Of a stretch of DNA of 64,000 nt, positions 8,560-22,400 are shown piece by piece. The first letter of the stretch is position 1; the number at the start of each line of letters is the position of its first letter. Source of the stretch: Anniella stebbinsi (taxonomy: Eukaryota; Chordata; Lepidosauria; Squamata; Anniellidae). The stretch lies in contig JARDYH010000001.1 in NCBI GenBank assembly GCA_029215795.1, positions 296,862,654-296,926,653 of the forward strand, in the 5' to 3' direction. The position numbers and the translations under genes were made by a program. A model generated the notes under the pieces. That model did no database searches and was not told the DNA's origin. It saw only the letters and a program-made list of their open reading frames with translations.

Positions 8560-9967
8560 CTGAATTAAAAGGGAAAAGAATACAAAATTATTCTCTGATG
8601 TTATATCCAATTTATCAGCCCATAAAAAAAATCAGCAATATATGGTGTCCTTCCAATTATGATGTAAAAAAGAAAGCAACTACTCCTCAGCTGATTGTCT
8701 AATCAAGATGAGCACTAGAACTATATTTAAATGGCAATTGAAATTAAATATAATTTCCACAGCAAAACACTTATAAAAAACTTGAATTAATAAGCGATAA
8801 AGCTTCACATTACTGAATACCTGAGTAACATCGTATCTCACCATAAGAGTCCAGAATCTGAAATTGAAATTCTTTCTTTCTACCTTAGCACCAGTTTAGA
8901 GATTTCTATTACCCTAAACTATGAAAGGGAAATGTTTTCTCCAGGTTAGTGGCTCCATATGGGGCTCATAAGATATAGAATTTTTTCTCCAAACGATTCA
9001 GAATCTCTCTACACCAGCATCAGTGAACAATTGAGGGAACAAATTAGTAAGAATGTCTTATTTATTTATTTATTTGATTTGTATCCCACCTTTCTACTAA
9101 GAAAAATGACACTCAAAGAGGCTTACTCAAGGTGCATACATCCTATAATTCAGATCAGTTTACAGTATCAGGGAATTATAGACCATCTAGAGCCAACGTG
9201 GAACCTTCTGGATCCTGCTAAGCCTGAGTTCTGAACTGTTGCAGGTGTAACCACGAATGTGTCATCACATTCAACTTGTTTCGGTGTTTAAATAACCACA
9301 AACATATGAAATAAAATCCTGCTAATATATTATCATAAATAACACAATTATTTTTTATTATAGTAAGTGAAAATAACTATATCCATTCTAAGCTGAATAT
9401 TTTTTTCTGAAAAATATCTCTTTTTCTGCCCTTGGTTATTCAGAGGTTGTTAGGTGTAGTGAGCCCCTGAACCTTTTGGGGAGTGATTAATCATGACCTG
9501 AATGACTGTAGGAGAAAGTATCATGGCATCATGCCTATGTAATGCTAAACTATAGCCACCATGAAGAGATTCAAAGCTTTCATTTCCATTATTAACTAAC
9601 TACAGTTTGTCATGATGACAAACTCTGGTTAGAATTAAATATGGTGTATTGAACTAAACCAACTTCAAAATGTGGCTTGTTTCCCTAAAGCATAACCACA
9701 ATTCGAAGGTTTGGATGTAATGATAAATGGTTGTGAATTGAAATGGAAGTAATCTCCTTGCAGCCATGCTGGAAAGGAGAGTGAGGAGGAGCATATGCTC
9801 AAGGCTCATGCACATAATGCTAAACTATAATTTTTGTGTTACGTCTGAAGGTATTACATCTGAAGCAGGCCACTAAGTAGGAGAAGTGTGACTTCCTGCT
9901 GCTGGCTAAGTTCCCAGTATTTGAACAGGGACTGAATGTCAAAATACTAATGGGCTGCGGCCATGTG
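8560..9967. other. Intron, mostly unannotated, with a SINE-tail piece and a palindrome
   Basis: Positions 9058-9130 read TTTATTTATTTATTTG then ATCCCACCTTTCT, the reverse of a squamate SINE/LINE tail. A perfect 21-base palindrome centred on CATGATG lies at 9604-9624. The sequence TGCTAAACTATA occurs at about 9542 and again at 9818. Nothing else is recognised. Confidence 0.4.
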
Positions 9968-10056
9968 GACTAGCATAGTGATTAATAACATGACCTACGA
10001 ACTGCAATTAAAACCTCACCTCATCTATGAACTCACTGGGTTAGCCTGTCTTCCAG
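9968..10056 (+). repeat. Degenerate tRNA-derived SINE head
   Basis: Starts with an A-box-like GACTAGCATAGTGATTAA and contains CATGACCTACGAACTG, then CTCACCTCATCTATGAACTCACTGGG, the order seen in squamate tRNA-headed SINEs. The B box is degenerate and no tail is visible, so this is an old fragment. Confidence 0.45.
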
Positions 10057-10513
10057 GGGTCCCAATCTGGCCCTCCAAGATTGCCCAGATAACCACACTA
10101 ACTTCCCCATGCCCCACCTCACCTTTTCCCCCAAATACTTATTGTTTGGTGATTTTCCAGGTTTTGTGCAACATTTTTGTGCAACAATCTAAAAGGGTAA
10201 AACATCTTTCCTAAGGGTCAGTTTCTGGCAGGAATAGCTTTAAGCTACACTATGTCGGTATCATTTTGTATTTTTAGCCACACCTACTGGAATACAGCCC
10301 CCAAGAGCTTTTCCAAAATTGGATTTGGCCCTCAGGCTGACAGAGATTCTCCACTGCTGCCTTAAGCAAACCACTCTTTCTAAATCTCAAATCCCTATCT
10401 GCTATATGCTGGCTTAGTTTCTGGATTATTGTGGGATTCCTGAGATGATCTATGTATGAGCAGTTAATAAAAGTGTTATGTAAATACCAAATATTATTAC
10501 ACCAGTCCCTAGC

Positions 10514-10656
10514 CCAAGGATGGGGAGCTTGTGGCCCTCCAGATGTTGTTCGGCTGCAACTCCCATCAACCCTGACTATTGGTCATGATGGGTGGGGCTA
10601 ATGGCAGCTGGAGTTCAACGGGATCTAGAAGGTTGGACACAGCTTCCCCATCCTTG
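10514..10656. repeat. Foldback/MITE repeat, family 'GGCCCTCCAGATGTTG'
   Basis: Begins CAAGGATGGGGAGC and ends GCTTCCCCATCCTTG, its reverse complement. Inside, CTGCAACTCCCATCA on one side faces TGGCAGCTGGAGTT on the other. Related, more diverged copies are at 39988-40112 and 61132-61268. Non-autonomous, with no coding capacity. Confidence 0.65.
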
Positions 10657-13600
10657 CCAAGTCAAACAGCAGAGTAGCCAGTTCGTGCAAAGGGAACAAG
10701 ATTTCATGATACTAAATCTTAAGTGTACATGTCATGACACTTTTTATACATGCTCGCCTTTTGATGTGACTTCAAGTCACACTAGGGGCATAAGTCAGTC
10801 ATCAGATAGCATTGCTGGGAAATATGTTTTTCTGGCAGAGTAAAAACTGACTGATAGATCCTCCTGACACAGTGACTATCCATGGTTATCCCTTGGCCAT
10901 GAAGTTTTTAACTATAACATAATTAGAATGAAATGGGGCATTTCAACCCATATAGATGTCTTCTCAAGAGGAAGAGGGTGAAGACTCAACCAAGGCTTTT
11001 AATTCACTGTTCTTTTTGAAAGATGAGGGACAGTTAACTTGCAAAAGGCTGTTGAGGTTATCAGACTGAGTTTTCTTCCCAGAATGGCAGATTATAAAAC
11101 ATGTTGGTTGTTGCATGTTGACCTATGCCCCAGGAGCCTTCAAATCAAGGCAGGGTTCTCACCTCTTTTGTAAGTACGATATTGGATTTTATGCAGCTCT
11201 TGGAATTAACAGTTTATTACCCAAGATGCTGATTTAAAGTTATGTAAATCTGTCATCCTCTATAGCACAAATGATAATGTTTATGCATTCCCATCTGTCT
11301 GTCCACAACAACACATGCCAAAGGATTTCACTTGATGTCACTCAATCATCACAGAAAGAATTGTAAAATTCATGCTTACAGTATTGTCTAGCTTTTTTTA
11401 AAAAAAGAGTACATATCCCCCCCAAAACTCCAGTTATTTCCATATAAAGTTGTTTAGAAGTGCACGATTTAAGGGACTATCAGCTAAATCATAAAGTGCT
11501 GCATTGGGTAAACTGTTCAATCGGTGGTTTTGAATGCGGGAATTAAAGTTGAATCCAAAATTTGGCAAGTGAGGCAGTCATCCAACATTGCTCTACTTGA
11601 CACTGATCCTCATTTTCCACTATCATGCCTAGCACATGCCGCAGTCCACAGTGCAAACCAGGTCTCTGTCTGCTACTGCAACTCTCCCTCCCCAATCTGG
11701 GGATGCTTCAAATGTATGAAGGGAGAACATCTACTGCCCCAAATCCAGTTCCATCAGTGCCTTGCCTTGTTTTCTGCTGGAATGCTGGTCAATGTTATAT
11801 GTCACCAAGTTTTGAAAGAGATATTTTAAAGTGTCCTGCTTTTAGATTTTTCTCAGATGACATATGCACCAAACATCAGGTTTTATTAAAAACTTTTGAG
11901 GAAATAACTTCCCCCCCCCCCATTTCCATTAATGAATGAGACAATACGGCCCAAGTTTAGGTAAATAGTTACAACTATCAGTGGGATTTGCAGCAGGCAC
12001 CGCATTTATTAGCTGTAATACACCAGAGATGATGCATATTACTTTAGAGCAAAATCATAATGACACCTTCACTTTATTAAGGCCTTCTAGACAGTGGCAC
12101 CAGTTGAGTGTATGGAAAACACGGAAGAAGGTTGATTTCCTGTTCCTACAGTCCAAATACAAGCTGGACAGAAAAAGCCTCACACAGCCTCAGGTTACAT
12201 ATCCTGGATGGGGTATATTGTGCCAAGGGGGCCCCTGGCGTCAATATGCAAGCCTCTCCCCCTCCAGTCTCCAACAGCAGATCAACACTAAAATATTTTT
12301 TCCAAGTGAACATTGTAACTGTGCTGTCCCTAGCTAGGCTGTAAGGTTCACTAAAAAGCTTTAGCATGGAAGACCAAAACTAAGCCTCCCCATATAGTTG
12401 TGATGGGTACCTAACTTGGTTGTTTGATGTGAAAATTACCTCCTCCAACACATCTGGAATGTATTTATGCAGTAAGACTGATATGCATGATTGTTTATGC
12501 ATATAGACTGCTGTTATTTGACATGGATGAGTAAGTAGAGTCCACATCCTAGTGAAATCAATGTCTAAATTCTCACTGACTCAATAGACCTAGAAAGTGT
12601 GAATATATCTACTACCTGGAATTGAATTACCCAAAATTAAATTCAGAATATGCTTTTTCTTCCTTCCTTCTGTATTTTAAATAAGGAAAATACCATCATG
12701 AAATAGTCTGAAAACACAGTATTTTATAATGATGAAAGGAGTAAATTGCAATCAGTATGGTTACTTCACTTCTATTTGATCTGTTAACAAATCTCTGTTT
12801 TAGCCACTTAGCAAATTAGGCAAATTCGGGTTTAGTTTGTTTTTTGTTTTTAAAAAGCAAAGAAAAATATATTCGTAAGTTTGTAGATATATTTGTATAT
12901 ATACCTATTTGTACATTCGTAGGCCTTGCCAGCTGAAAGATGGAGTATACATATATAAATAAATGAACTACAACCTATATGGCACCAAACATACACATTT
13001 GGTTTCAAATGCATACATATCTGCATCATATAAAAAAAGGTCCTTCACTGTAGTTTTTACTGATTGTCCTATCATTCATCCATTTAACCACCTGAGGTCT
13101 AGTTTTTCAACAGTGTATATTTCATGACATATTATATGTGATACACTGCACCAGCCTTTCAAACAGTATTTTGATAAATACCTTGGAATATATATCCCCA
13201 AATTATTACTGATGATATTTCAAATCTGTAGAATAGAACCCTCATCCCCTAAATGTTCAATCTGCTTTACATGAAGTTTCCATTTATGTGTTGGACAAAT
13301 CCTTAGAGCATTTAACCCAGACTTTGATTTAGGCCTACTGAAGTCAATGGGTTGGATCTATAGTTGCACTCGCGGGGGGGGGGGGGGGGTCTGCTCGAAC
13401 TGGAATATGTTCCACCAGTACTGGAGGAAATTTCTCCAAGTTTCTTCCCCCTGCATCACCTCCAGCGTCACCTTCTATGCAGTTCTAGAGGGGCCTGCCA
13501 GAACAGTGTAGGAGGCAGCACTGCGGGCTCTAGGGGAACAGGAAATCACAGAAAATTGCCACCCTGCTTCCTTCTTCCAGCAAGAAGCTTCCACTAAATC

Positions 13601-14639
13601 CCAACTCTCTCCCTTGCTCTTCTATTCATGGAAAGGCAAATTTGGATCCAACACTATGGAAGGAACTCAGCTTAGGTATAGGGCAACCAAACATACAAAT
13701 GAGATTAAATGGTTTTTATCAAAATACTCCAATTTAATTTACTTGTGGAATGTGCTATATATCTGACTTCCACATTAAGACTCCCAAATTTCAGAAGAAC
13801 CAAAGACACACCAAGGTGATTTCTATATTATTCAGAGCTCAAGATTCCCTTCCCTCACCATATGGCGTGTAAAGGTCTTTTAATAGTTTCTGAGTTAATT
13901 TTCGCTTGATGTTAACAAAACATTATTTTAAAGACTAGGTTTAAAACAGTTACTTTTTTTAAAGCAAGGTGTAAATACCATGAATATTGTACAGGCAATT
14001 AGTGACACAAACAAGCATCTCCCATACAACTGCTTTCTTCCCTGTTCCCATGTCAGTTTGCACACTGCAAGTGGGAAGCTACTTCCGATATGCTTCCTGC
14101 ATACACTATTTATTTTATTTTTCATAATAAAATTTAACTGTATTTTTTTTAAAAAAAAAACAAGCTATAGAACAAGAATATGAATTCTTTAAACTCTGTT
14201 GGATTGACTCCATTTTATATTGAATTATTTTCAAAATAAATTATAGTTCAGATGAAAAGATATAAAAAGAACTAACAGTATGCTTCTAAGTAATCACCCC
14301 TTATGAATTAAATAACACTACATCAAAATCTATTGGACTGTTTTTCCTCTCAAACATTCAGTAATAATATAAACCCAATAAATTCCTTGTGCTTGCTTAA
14401 ATACATACAGAGCGCTCCTGTAAAATGAAATGCAAGGCTTCTCTGAGGCACACGGAACGAACAAGTCACACGCAAGCCCTTATAATGAGTTGTCTAAAAG
14501 GACAGCCTAACACAACGGAATTCTGGAAAAGATACGGAAGGAACTTAGTATAATTATACAGTAACTAAGCAGATCATATTAAGCGTGCACAAGAAAATAG
14601 CAGTTCTCAAGCATCAAGTGCTTTGAGCTCAGTGCTTAC
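10657..14639. other. SHANK2 intron, no recognisable gene
   Basis: AT-rich. A G15 run lies at 13375-13389. Poly-T/A interruptions occur near 14145-14160. Positions 13330-13355 resemble one arm of the CAATGGG foldback family. No convincing frame or RNA gene. Confidence 0.4.
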
Positions 14640-14721
14640 CTTCTTTCTTTGTTAAGGCATTTAACAAAGACTTCATTTTCTCTTTTACTTTAGCAGCAAT
14701 CCCCTCATTATATAACCTTTG
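14640..14721 (-). CDS. SHANK2: SHANK2 alternative exon with short-isoform start codon
   Basis: On the minus strand, CCTTTCTCATTTCAG precedes the exon and GTAAGC follows it. An ATG at 14676 opens the peptide MKSLLNALTKKE, and the last base G joins TG of exon 8253-8559 to make Val, giving KKE-V-PFREAP. I recognise the nearly identical start of the short ProSAP1/SHANK2 isoform that lacks ankyrin repeats. The exon has an acceptor, so a 5' untranslated exon must lie upstream (not found). The 45 bases before the ATG are open in the same frame. Read after exon 63642-63708, this exon gives an early TAA, so it should be excluded from the long isoform. Confidence 0.78.
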
Positions 14722-17304
14722 CTGAAATGAGAAAGGAATAAAGGCTACCCAGTTTCTATGTGTTTTAACTGCCTACACCCTGACATAAGCAGCAGGTTTC
14801 CGTGCACTGTATAACTATGAGCATAGCTGGGCATCCAGTTCCCAGCATTCTGGTGACAAAGCCCACCCCACATTCTGTCTGTCAGCTGGCTGCCAACTGT
14901 GCGCACACTGGAGCTGCTCAAAAAAATCTTGCTATCTTTCATAGTATTAGTCATGTGAACACCATCGGCACAGTCTTTCAGACATTCCCCTGCTTTTGTA
15001 ATTGAGACATTTATGAGTAAGAGAATAGGGATGACTGAAGCAAGGAGAAGCTGAGTAGGGTCAAAATTAACATTTGCAGCAGGAGGGGAGCATCATTCAT
15101 CTTATCTCATGGCAGCATTTCACAGGCTAAAGAAAAAATCTTGACAGCAGTGGGAGTTCTGGACCTGGTGAAGCTTAGTCAGCAACCTGCCCCCAAATGT
15201 TTCCCGATACCCATTTGCTTGTTTCTAGTAATGTTTTCTAGACTCCACTGGTTAGTCCGTGCGGGTATGCAAATAACTGCTTCCAAGTTTCACACCCTTC
15301 CTAAACATTTGAACAAATTTCCCAATCCAGATTTTTTTTTAAAAAAAGTAGAATTGCTTCTAATTCTTCTCTACTTTATGAAAATATTCTACCACATAGT
15401 TAACAAAATGCACTTTATTATGAAAACTACTACAGCTTTTCAAAAGCTTCATTTGGGGGACGTTTCAACGGCTGCATTTGGATGTCTATGCAGTTGTTAT
15501 TAATAGTTCAGTCATAAAATGCTCACTTGGACTATTATTGTTTTCATTACAATTCTCTTCCAAATAAGTTTACTTAGGACTGCAACCTAAGAGATAATGG
15601 TAATGAAAATGAAACCGGAAGGAATGTATCTCTTTCCATATATAGTGTATTAGAAGTCACACACTGTATTTTACTATTCACAAAATTGAGGCACAGCTAT
15701 ATAAAACAACAGAAAATTGCAGTAGTGCCAGATGCAGAATTAAATTTGTGATCTAATAAAAACAAATGCCCTAAGTGTTAATAAATGGATCATTTACTAA
15801 TAACAGCGTACCACTGCATTGGTATCTGCCTGTTGTTAGCAAGGTATCTGCAGTTAAAGTCTGGATCTCTTAGTTGCTAAGAACAAATCCTTCATGAATA
15901 AAAAACAGAGAGAGATATAAAAGCCAGTTTAATCTATATTTTACTTTCCTTTGCATCTAACAAATAACTGTAAATGATTAGCAAGCATAAATAAATGAAA
16001 CAGTTTATGATTCATTTAACAGTAGAGTTTATGTTAGTCTTAATTTTTAATGGAAAAAGTCATTCCCCAAAACAAGATATTATTAAGTTTAGAGTTTATT
16101 TTAAAGGTCTAAGTTGATGTAAAATTCAGCAGAATGATTTTGAACAAGATGAAAAATACACACAGCATAGTCAGAGGAAATTAGAAGGCAGAAATACACA
16201 TGAAAATCACTTGAACTATGAAAAGGCATGAACACTCCCTTATTATTCATTACAAATACATGCATGTCATTCATTCAGGGTAACCTCTGTACCACCCAAT
16301 TTAGCTGGGACAGCCACATTTTCCAGACCATTTCCTGTATAATGGACACCTTTCACTCATTCCTATTATAAAGAAATAACTGCTTCTTTCTACCACCACC
16401 CCAGCTAGGTTATCTAAAGCCCAGGGAGTAGAAATCGCAAAAGTTCTATATAAACCTCTGTACTGTTGATATATTTCGCTTTATGGCAATGCCAAATGCT
16501 ATAATCATTGAGCATTTAACTGTAAGTTGTCACTGACAAAAGCAAAGAAACTGGCATGAGTGTATTCTTTTCAAGGTACATTCAGATTTTTTCTTCTTAT
16601 AAACTTTCCTCCTGAAAGCCTCCATAATACAAATTAGATGCTTTTATTAAGAGCTACTTTTCTCTACTTCACCCACTCCATTGAGATTGGGAAAAACAGA
16701 GAGGAGGTGGAAGACAGAAAATGTAGTGGAGAGGTGGAGCAGGGGAAGATAGAGCAAGTCAGGACCTGAACGGATAGAGAGGAGGGGGAGGAGTTTGGGG
16801 GAGGAACGTGCTTAATTCAGCCCTTACCACCACCCTTACTTTATTAATAAACTACATCAGCAAAATACAACCAGAGAAAATATGCATTCTCTTCCGCTCC
16901 TAGTTTTCATTTTTATTCCATTGTCCACCACACCATGCCACACAACTCAATTGTCACACTTCACCCCTAGCCCCACCCACTCATGCTTAGGAGTGTCTCT
17001 ATTTTCAGCAAGATAATGGTTCAGATCGGGAGTACAGTCCAGATCAGGGCCCACAGGTGCTTCTTCTTTCAAGACAAAGGGCCAGTTTTTAAAAAACATG
17101 AATGTATTGCCTAAGGCAAAGACAAGATGGCACTCCTCCCATTTATTCCACATACACACTGAGACTTGAATCTTACTTCAATACCACACCTGAGTGTAGC
17201 AGGCCAGCTTAGGGGACACAGAAAAAGCATCCTGACACACAGCTCTGACTTCCAACAAATTGCTGCCAATCCTTGCCCTCCAGCAGTTGCCACCTCTATG
17301 TAAC
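14722..17304. other. SHANK2 intron, no recognisable gene
   Basis: AT-rich intron with short purine-rich stretches (16690-16800). It could contain the untranslated first exon and promoter of the short isoform, but I cannot point to one. Confidence 0.35.
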
Positions 17305-17646
17305 TACTAGTTTGACCCAGAATAGTTGTTTTTAAATGATGTTGTATTTATAACATGTTTGTATGCTTTTTATGGTTTTATTTTGTATATCGGGTTTTTT
17401 AATGCTCAATGTTTTGTGTTATGGTGAGCTTTCTGTTACAGTCCAAAGACCAGCAAATTACCATCCAGGTTGCCAAATTTTTGCACAATGTAATCAGCTG
17501 TAGAAATCAATTAAGTCTATAGGTAATTGTACTTTGTAATGATGATATGTAAACAGTGCAGATCCTATTGCTCCTATTGCTCTGTATAAATTGTATCTCT
17601 TTTTATTGGCCTTTTGGCCGCAAATAAAATTTTCGTTTCGTTTCGT
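17305..17646 (+). repeat. L2-type LINE tail and a LINE-like 3' end with TTTCG repeats
   Basis: Positions 17305-17430 match the tail at 53545-53660 (GACCCAGAAT, TTATGGTTT, TCAATGTTTT). Then 17560-17646 reads CCTTTTGGCCGCAAATAAAA and ends in a short TTTCG tandem run, the look of a non-LTR 3' end. Confidence 0.5.
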
Positions 17647-18195
17647 ATAGTTTTAATATCATTTTGTTGATTTCAACCGAACTTTGCATGACAATTCAGC
17701 ACTGCAGCAAGCAAATTTTAACCATACATTTTAACCATATGTTTATCTATAATCACAAAAGAGGATGTGTCTCTGTCTATCTGTCCATCATCACCATATC
17801 TCCAAGACCATGAAATCTAGGCACCTGAAATGTGGCATGTATACTAAGGGGCCTCTAGGAATGTGCACTTCATGGTTATTTGTTTTTAAAACACATTAAT
17901 TTTAATTAACTTAAGTGTTTCCATGTTATTGAAGCCTGCAGTAATATCTTCACCAACTAGGGGCAGGCTTCCCTAACTGGCACTCAGAATTGCAATCCAC
18001 ACAGTCTGAAGCCAAGAGAGATTAGTAGATGGACAGAGTTATAGGCCTGCCCCCTAACTCCTGCTCTGGGTGGCCCCCCTAAGGGGAATGGAGTCGACAG
18101 ACTCTTCTTTCAGAGGACTACAGGGGTGTGCCATGGGAGGGGCTGTGCCCAGGGGTACCAGCAGGCGTGGCTTAATTCAGAAAGGGCGAACACAA
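17647..18195. other. Intron, nothing recognised
   Basis: No frame, RNA gene or repeat family that I can name. Confidence 0.3.
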
Positions 18196-18707
18196 TGGCT
18201 CAGTTCGGACAACATATTAAGCAACGGAGGGGTAAATAACGTACTGACTGTGCGTTAGGCAGGAGGAGCTCCACAGACGACACACTGCAGCCAGCGCTGC
18301 TCGGAACCGGCAAACGCCCTGGCTGCTACGAACTTGCAGCGGCCATTTTGGTTGCAGCTTCTCCTCCGTGTGTCCCCCAGCCGTATCCCAGCATGCACCG
18401 TGAGTTCTGCCGGCTGCATAGAGCGGCTGGGGTTTTTTGGCTGCTCTAGGTGGCAGAACTCTTTTCCGAAACGGAATAGTCCATGGAGAGAGGGGGGGGC
18501 TGAATTCGGACGACACTTTAAACAACGGGGCTTCGGGCTAAACAACGTGCAAGCCCATTGTTTCGCTCCATTGTTTAAAGTGCCTGATTACCATACTGTC
18601 AGTTTTGTGTGCATTGTGTGCTGCCCTCCAGACGACACAATAAGCAACACAACTGACTATTGTTCCCACCCCCCTCCGTTGCCTAATGTGTCGTCCGAAC
18701 TGAGCCA
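18196..18707. mobile_element. 512-bp MITE with ~37-bp inverted ends (CGGACRACA family)
   Basis: Left end TGGCTCAGTTCGGACAACA and right end TGTCGTCCGAACTGAGCCA are inverted, and the match continues through GCAACGGAGGGG. A second pair of CGGACGACAC/TTTAAACAA inverted arms lies inside (18509-18592), suggesting one element inside or fused to another. The central part is GC-rich. No transposase frame. Flanking target duplication not clear. Confidence 0.75.
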
Positions 18708-19040
18708 GTGTGTCCAATTCTGACAGCTGCATAGCTCAGTTTGAAAGCTTTGCTTATCAAACATTCTAAGCTGGGTTGGATCATAGTGTATATATGCTTA
18801 CTATTTGAATAAATATGTTTTGCTCTGATCAAATGGTAGGGCTACATTTGGTTTTGTTAGCAAAAGTATGTAATTAGATTTGGCTGCATTTTGTGCTCTT
18901 CGGAGGAAAAACTACTAGACTGAAGATGAAAGTGAAGGGGGAGAGATCAGATGTCGAAGGAGACAAACAAATTAAGAAACAAATATATATTCATTTTACA
19001 CTTGGTATCTTCTCTTATGTAGACATTACTTTCACTGTCA
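18708..19040. other. Intron, nothing recognised
   Basis: AT-rich, no features. Confidence 0.3.
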
Positions 19041-19830
19041 CTAAAATCCATTGTTGTTGGATACATCTTTGTCACTGGAAGCCCAGGTGACCTCAGTGAT
19101 TCGGAACATCCATTACCAACTTTGGTTGTTGCACCAACTATGCCCGTTCCTGGATAGGGTTAGCCTAGCTACTGTAGTAACTTTGGTAACTTTGCAACTA
19201 AATTACTGTAATGCACACTTTGTGGGGCTGCCCTTGCACCTCATTCAGAAGCTACAGCTAGTGCAGAATGCAGCAGCTAGGGTTCTAAGCGGGACACCCA
19301 ACCATGTTCACATTCCACGTATGTTAAAAGAACTGCATTGGCTGTCTATTAGCTACTAAGACTTTTTCAAGATTATGTTGTTAACATACAAATCCCTTAA
19401 CAACTTGGGACCAGGATACCTAGCAGACCACTGCTTACTATATATACTCAGCCAACCTTTAAAATCTTCATGAGTCCTTGTTGGTCATTCCACAATCAAC
19501 AGAATGTCACTATGTAATATCTCAAAAGTCGATCTTCTCAGTGATGACACTCACCCTCTGGAATACCCATGCAGTTCAAGAATCAGAAAAGGTAGTATGT
19601 TTTAAATGCCTCCTGAAAATACACTTGTTTACCCAGGCTTTCTCTAGCTTGTAATTAATTGCTCATATGCTGCCTTATCTTACTGTTCCTTATATTGCTT
19701 TGTATTGTTATTGTAACTGATTTTTTAAAATAATATATTACATGTAATTTTTAAAATATTTATATGAAAACTGCTTAGAGAATTTATTATATTAAGTGGT
19801 ATATAAGTATTAATAAAATAAGCAAATAAA
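19041..19830 (+). pseudogene. L2-type LINE, 3' end of ORF2 and tail
   Basis: The open piece 19051-19359 encodes the end of an L2-like reverse transcriptase ORF: LATVVTLVTLQLNYCNAHF, LQLVQNAAARVLSG and LKELHWLSI. A stop cuts it at 19357; later codons are shifted. The tail ends at about 19810 with GGTATATAAGTATTAATAAAATAA. 5'-truncated and dead. Confidence 0.75.
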
Positions 19831-22400
19831 AATTATTTGTTCAGGTATTAAAAAGAAAGCTTTTAATATTTCAAATATGGTACTCAGAGTTTATTCTGTG
19901 TTGCTTGACGGCATGCCATATTGTTTTACTTTATGTGTGAGGCTGATTGGTAAATAATAGGACAAAGCATCTGCGCTTCAAAATGTTGGTAGAGTCAATT
20001 TTATTTCAAAGAGTAGCACTGTTCTGATGGTTGTAAACAGCATGCGGCATTAGAAAGGAAGACTGTTAAAAGCCAATAGTCTACAAGAATCCCACAGGCA
20101 TTTATTAAAGACAGAGAAGCTGAGAAAAGCATAATTCGGGGATATGAGTACAAGTTCCACAGGTTCAAATAAGAGGTGAGCATTAGGGCCCCTACAATTT
20201 TTCTCCATTTTGGATTAAAATCTGAACCAGAGAAGATTTCCTAGACTACCCCTCCCATCTATCCAATCCCTCCCACTGAACTTCCCATATTCCCCAAACA
20301 CCTTTACCTTCCATTTAAACCCAATTTATTAGCTGGACTATCGGCAACAATGTCACTCCATTGTTGGGAAGAGGCTAAAGTGATATCTCCTTCCCCTCTC
20401 CAATGCCTGCCATGCTATGCAGCAATGCACCAGGACAACAGATTCCAGTGGCCCCTGGAAAATTTTGCTTTCCTACTGACACAGTGTCTTTTATCCTCAT
20501 ATGCTCACAACACTAGCTGCAGAAGGGAAACTCATTTATTTGTTAAAAATATATTTCCAGGCCATCTTTCAAGGTAGAAGCCCTTCCAAGGCAGTTTACG
20601 ACATTACAATTCTTATAATAAAACCTAGATACAATAACAAGGCAGCAAACTTTCATGAAACAGACATCAACAATAAAACATTACTAAAAATCTATGACAT
20701 AATTGCAAATGCAGAGCAGAACTATCTTCTATAGTTACACAATCTGACACTGTGACTATTGGCCAGCACACCTAAAAGTGTCCAGTCATTTTAAACCTCC
20801 CCATAGTGGGCTGTGGGAAAGTTGTAGATGTGTAAAAAGGCTTTCATCAATGTGTATTAAGAACAACTTTCCTGCCGATTTCTGGATCAAAAGATAAGTA
20901 AGAACTTGGCATAAATAGTAATATGACTGGTGGCAGCAGAGTGCCCAGGTTTTGCAGAAGCTGGTATCTGCCTTAGATCAATCACTCAATGTGGCACATG
21001 GGGTATCTGCCTACCTATATCACACACATACAGACAAAATATAGATAAGGGTAGATATACGCACAATTACATTTTTAAACCAATCTGTTGAAAAGAGCTG
21101 CTTTTTCTATTATAATTAACAAGTCTAGGTTGTTGACAGTAGACTGAGGTGAGCCAGGTGCCATGGGGAAAGCTTGCAGTCAGGGTTTAAGAACCCAATC
21201 AGGATCAAAGGGCAAACCAGAAGGTAAAGTTGAGGAGCAAGCCAGAACTTGGGACCAGAGGACAATCAAGGAGGCAAGATTAAGGGACAAACCAGAAGTC
21301 ATGACCAAAGAATAACCAAGGATATAGGAACATACAAAGTTCAGGAAGACCTTATTGCTCAAGCTAGAACAGGAATCTCTTTATACACCTGCCTGCCCAG
21401 AAATTAGCCTGGGTGGACAGAGTCAGTTCGAAAGGTTCTTCACTAAGGTTGTTCCACATCTTGCCCATTTACTCAGCAGCAAGGGCAGATGTGACTCTCA
21501 AAAGACAGAAGTGTTGCACCATGTAAAAAGGAAGGTAAAGTGAAGCATAGGGCTGCTACTATGACCTACTATAATGCTCTCTCACACTCCTTTGAGGGAG
21601 ATTGCTTGTGTTTGCCTTACTCTCTTCCCGCCCAGACAGCTTGGGATAGTTAAATCAATTTGTGAAAATCACCCCTCCCCCACCTCAAGGAGATGGGGTG
21701 GGAAAGCCTCTTAAAGGGCCAATGGCTTCTTGATATGGATCGGCAAGGGAGTCGTGGCACTTTCCTTTTGGTCAAGAAGGCTACTGAAACCCCAGAGTTG
21801 ATTCAAAACAATCTCCCAAAACAAGCTTTGGGCTTCAGATCTCAACTTGAATAATCACAGCTTAGTAGAATTTCACTTTCTTGGTAAGTTCCATCAAACA
21901 AAAAATACATTTGAGCAGGAAAAGAATAAGATATCTGGTTTTTGAGAGTGAAGATTAAATTTAAATCAGGTTAGAATCACAAATGTATCTGTATCTTTCT
22001 TTGTGAAAAATATCGCAGAAAACAAAAGCCTGAGTTGCTTGCTGGCCTTTCTGATCCTTAAAATAAGAGCATTTTAAGTTGTATTAGTAGGCTGCATTTC
22101 CCCTTTGTAAAAATAACCGTTAATGAATCATACTTGTATAAATAACAGATGATTAAAAAAAGAATCTCACAGCAGTATTGCGGGGTTATCTTTGTACAAA
22201 TATGTAGGTGTTGGTTGGTAGCATTTGTAATTTTCTATATGGTCAGCTCCATTGAGAGAAGGAGGAAGTGAAGAAATTTGGGATGGATGAATAACTGAAT
22301 TGAAATGAAACCTATTTAAAGTAGGAGGCGCTGTAATTTACTTTTCATTCTATGCAAAAAATAAATAAATAACTTGTCTGCCTTTCATTTAGCCCAGCAA
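19831..22400. other. Intron with one LINE/SINE tail fragment
   Basis: Positions 20523-20700 (CATTTATTTGTTAAAAATAT, CCAAGGCAGTTTACGAC, ATAAAACCTAGAT) look like the reversed 3' tail of a squamate retroposon. The rest shows no recognisable feature. Confidence 0.35.

Noticed and set aside
8249..8560. A stand-alone 103-codon gene
   Set aside because: The apparent start is a GTG that spans the splice acceptor, and the stop lies past the donor. It is an internal exon.
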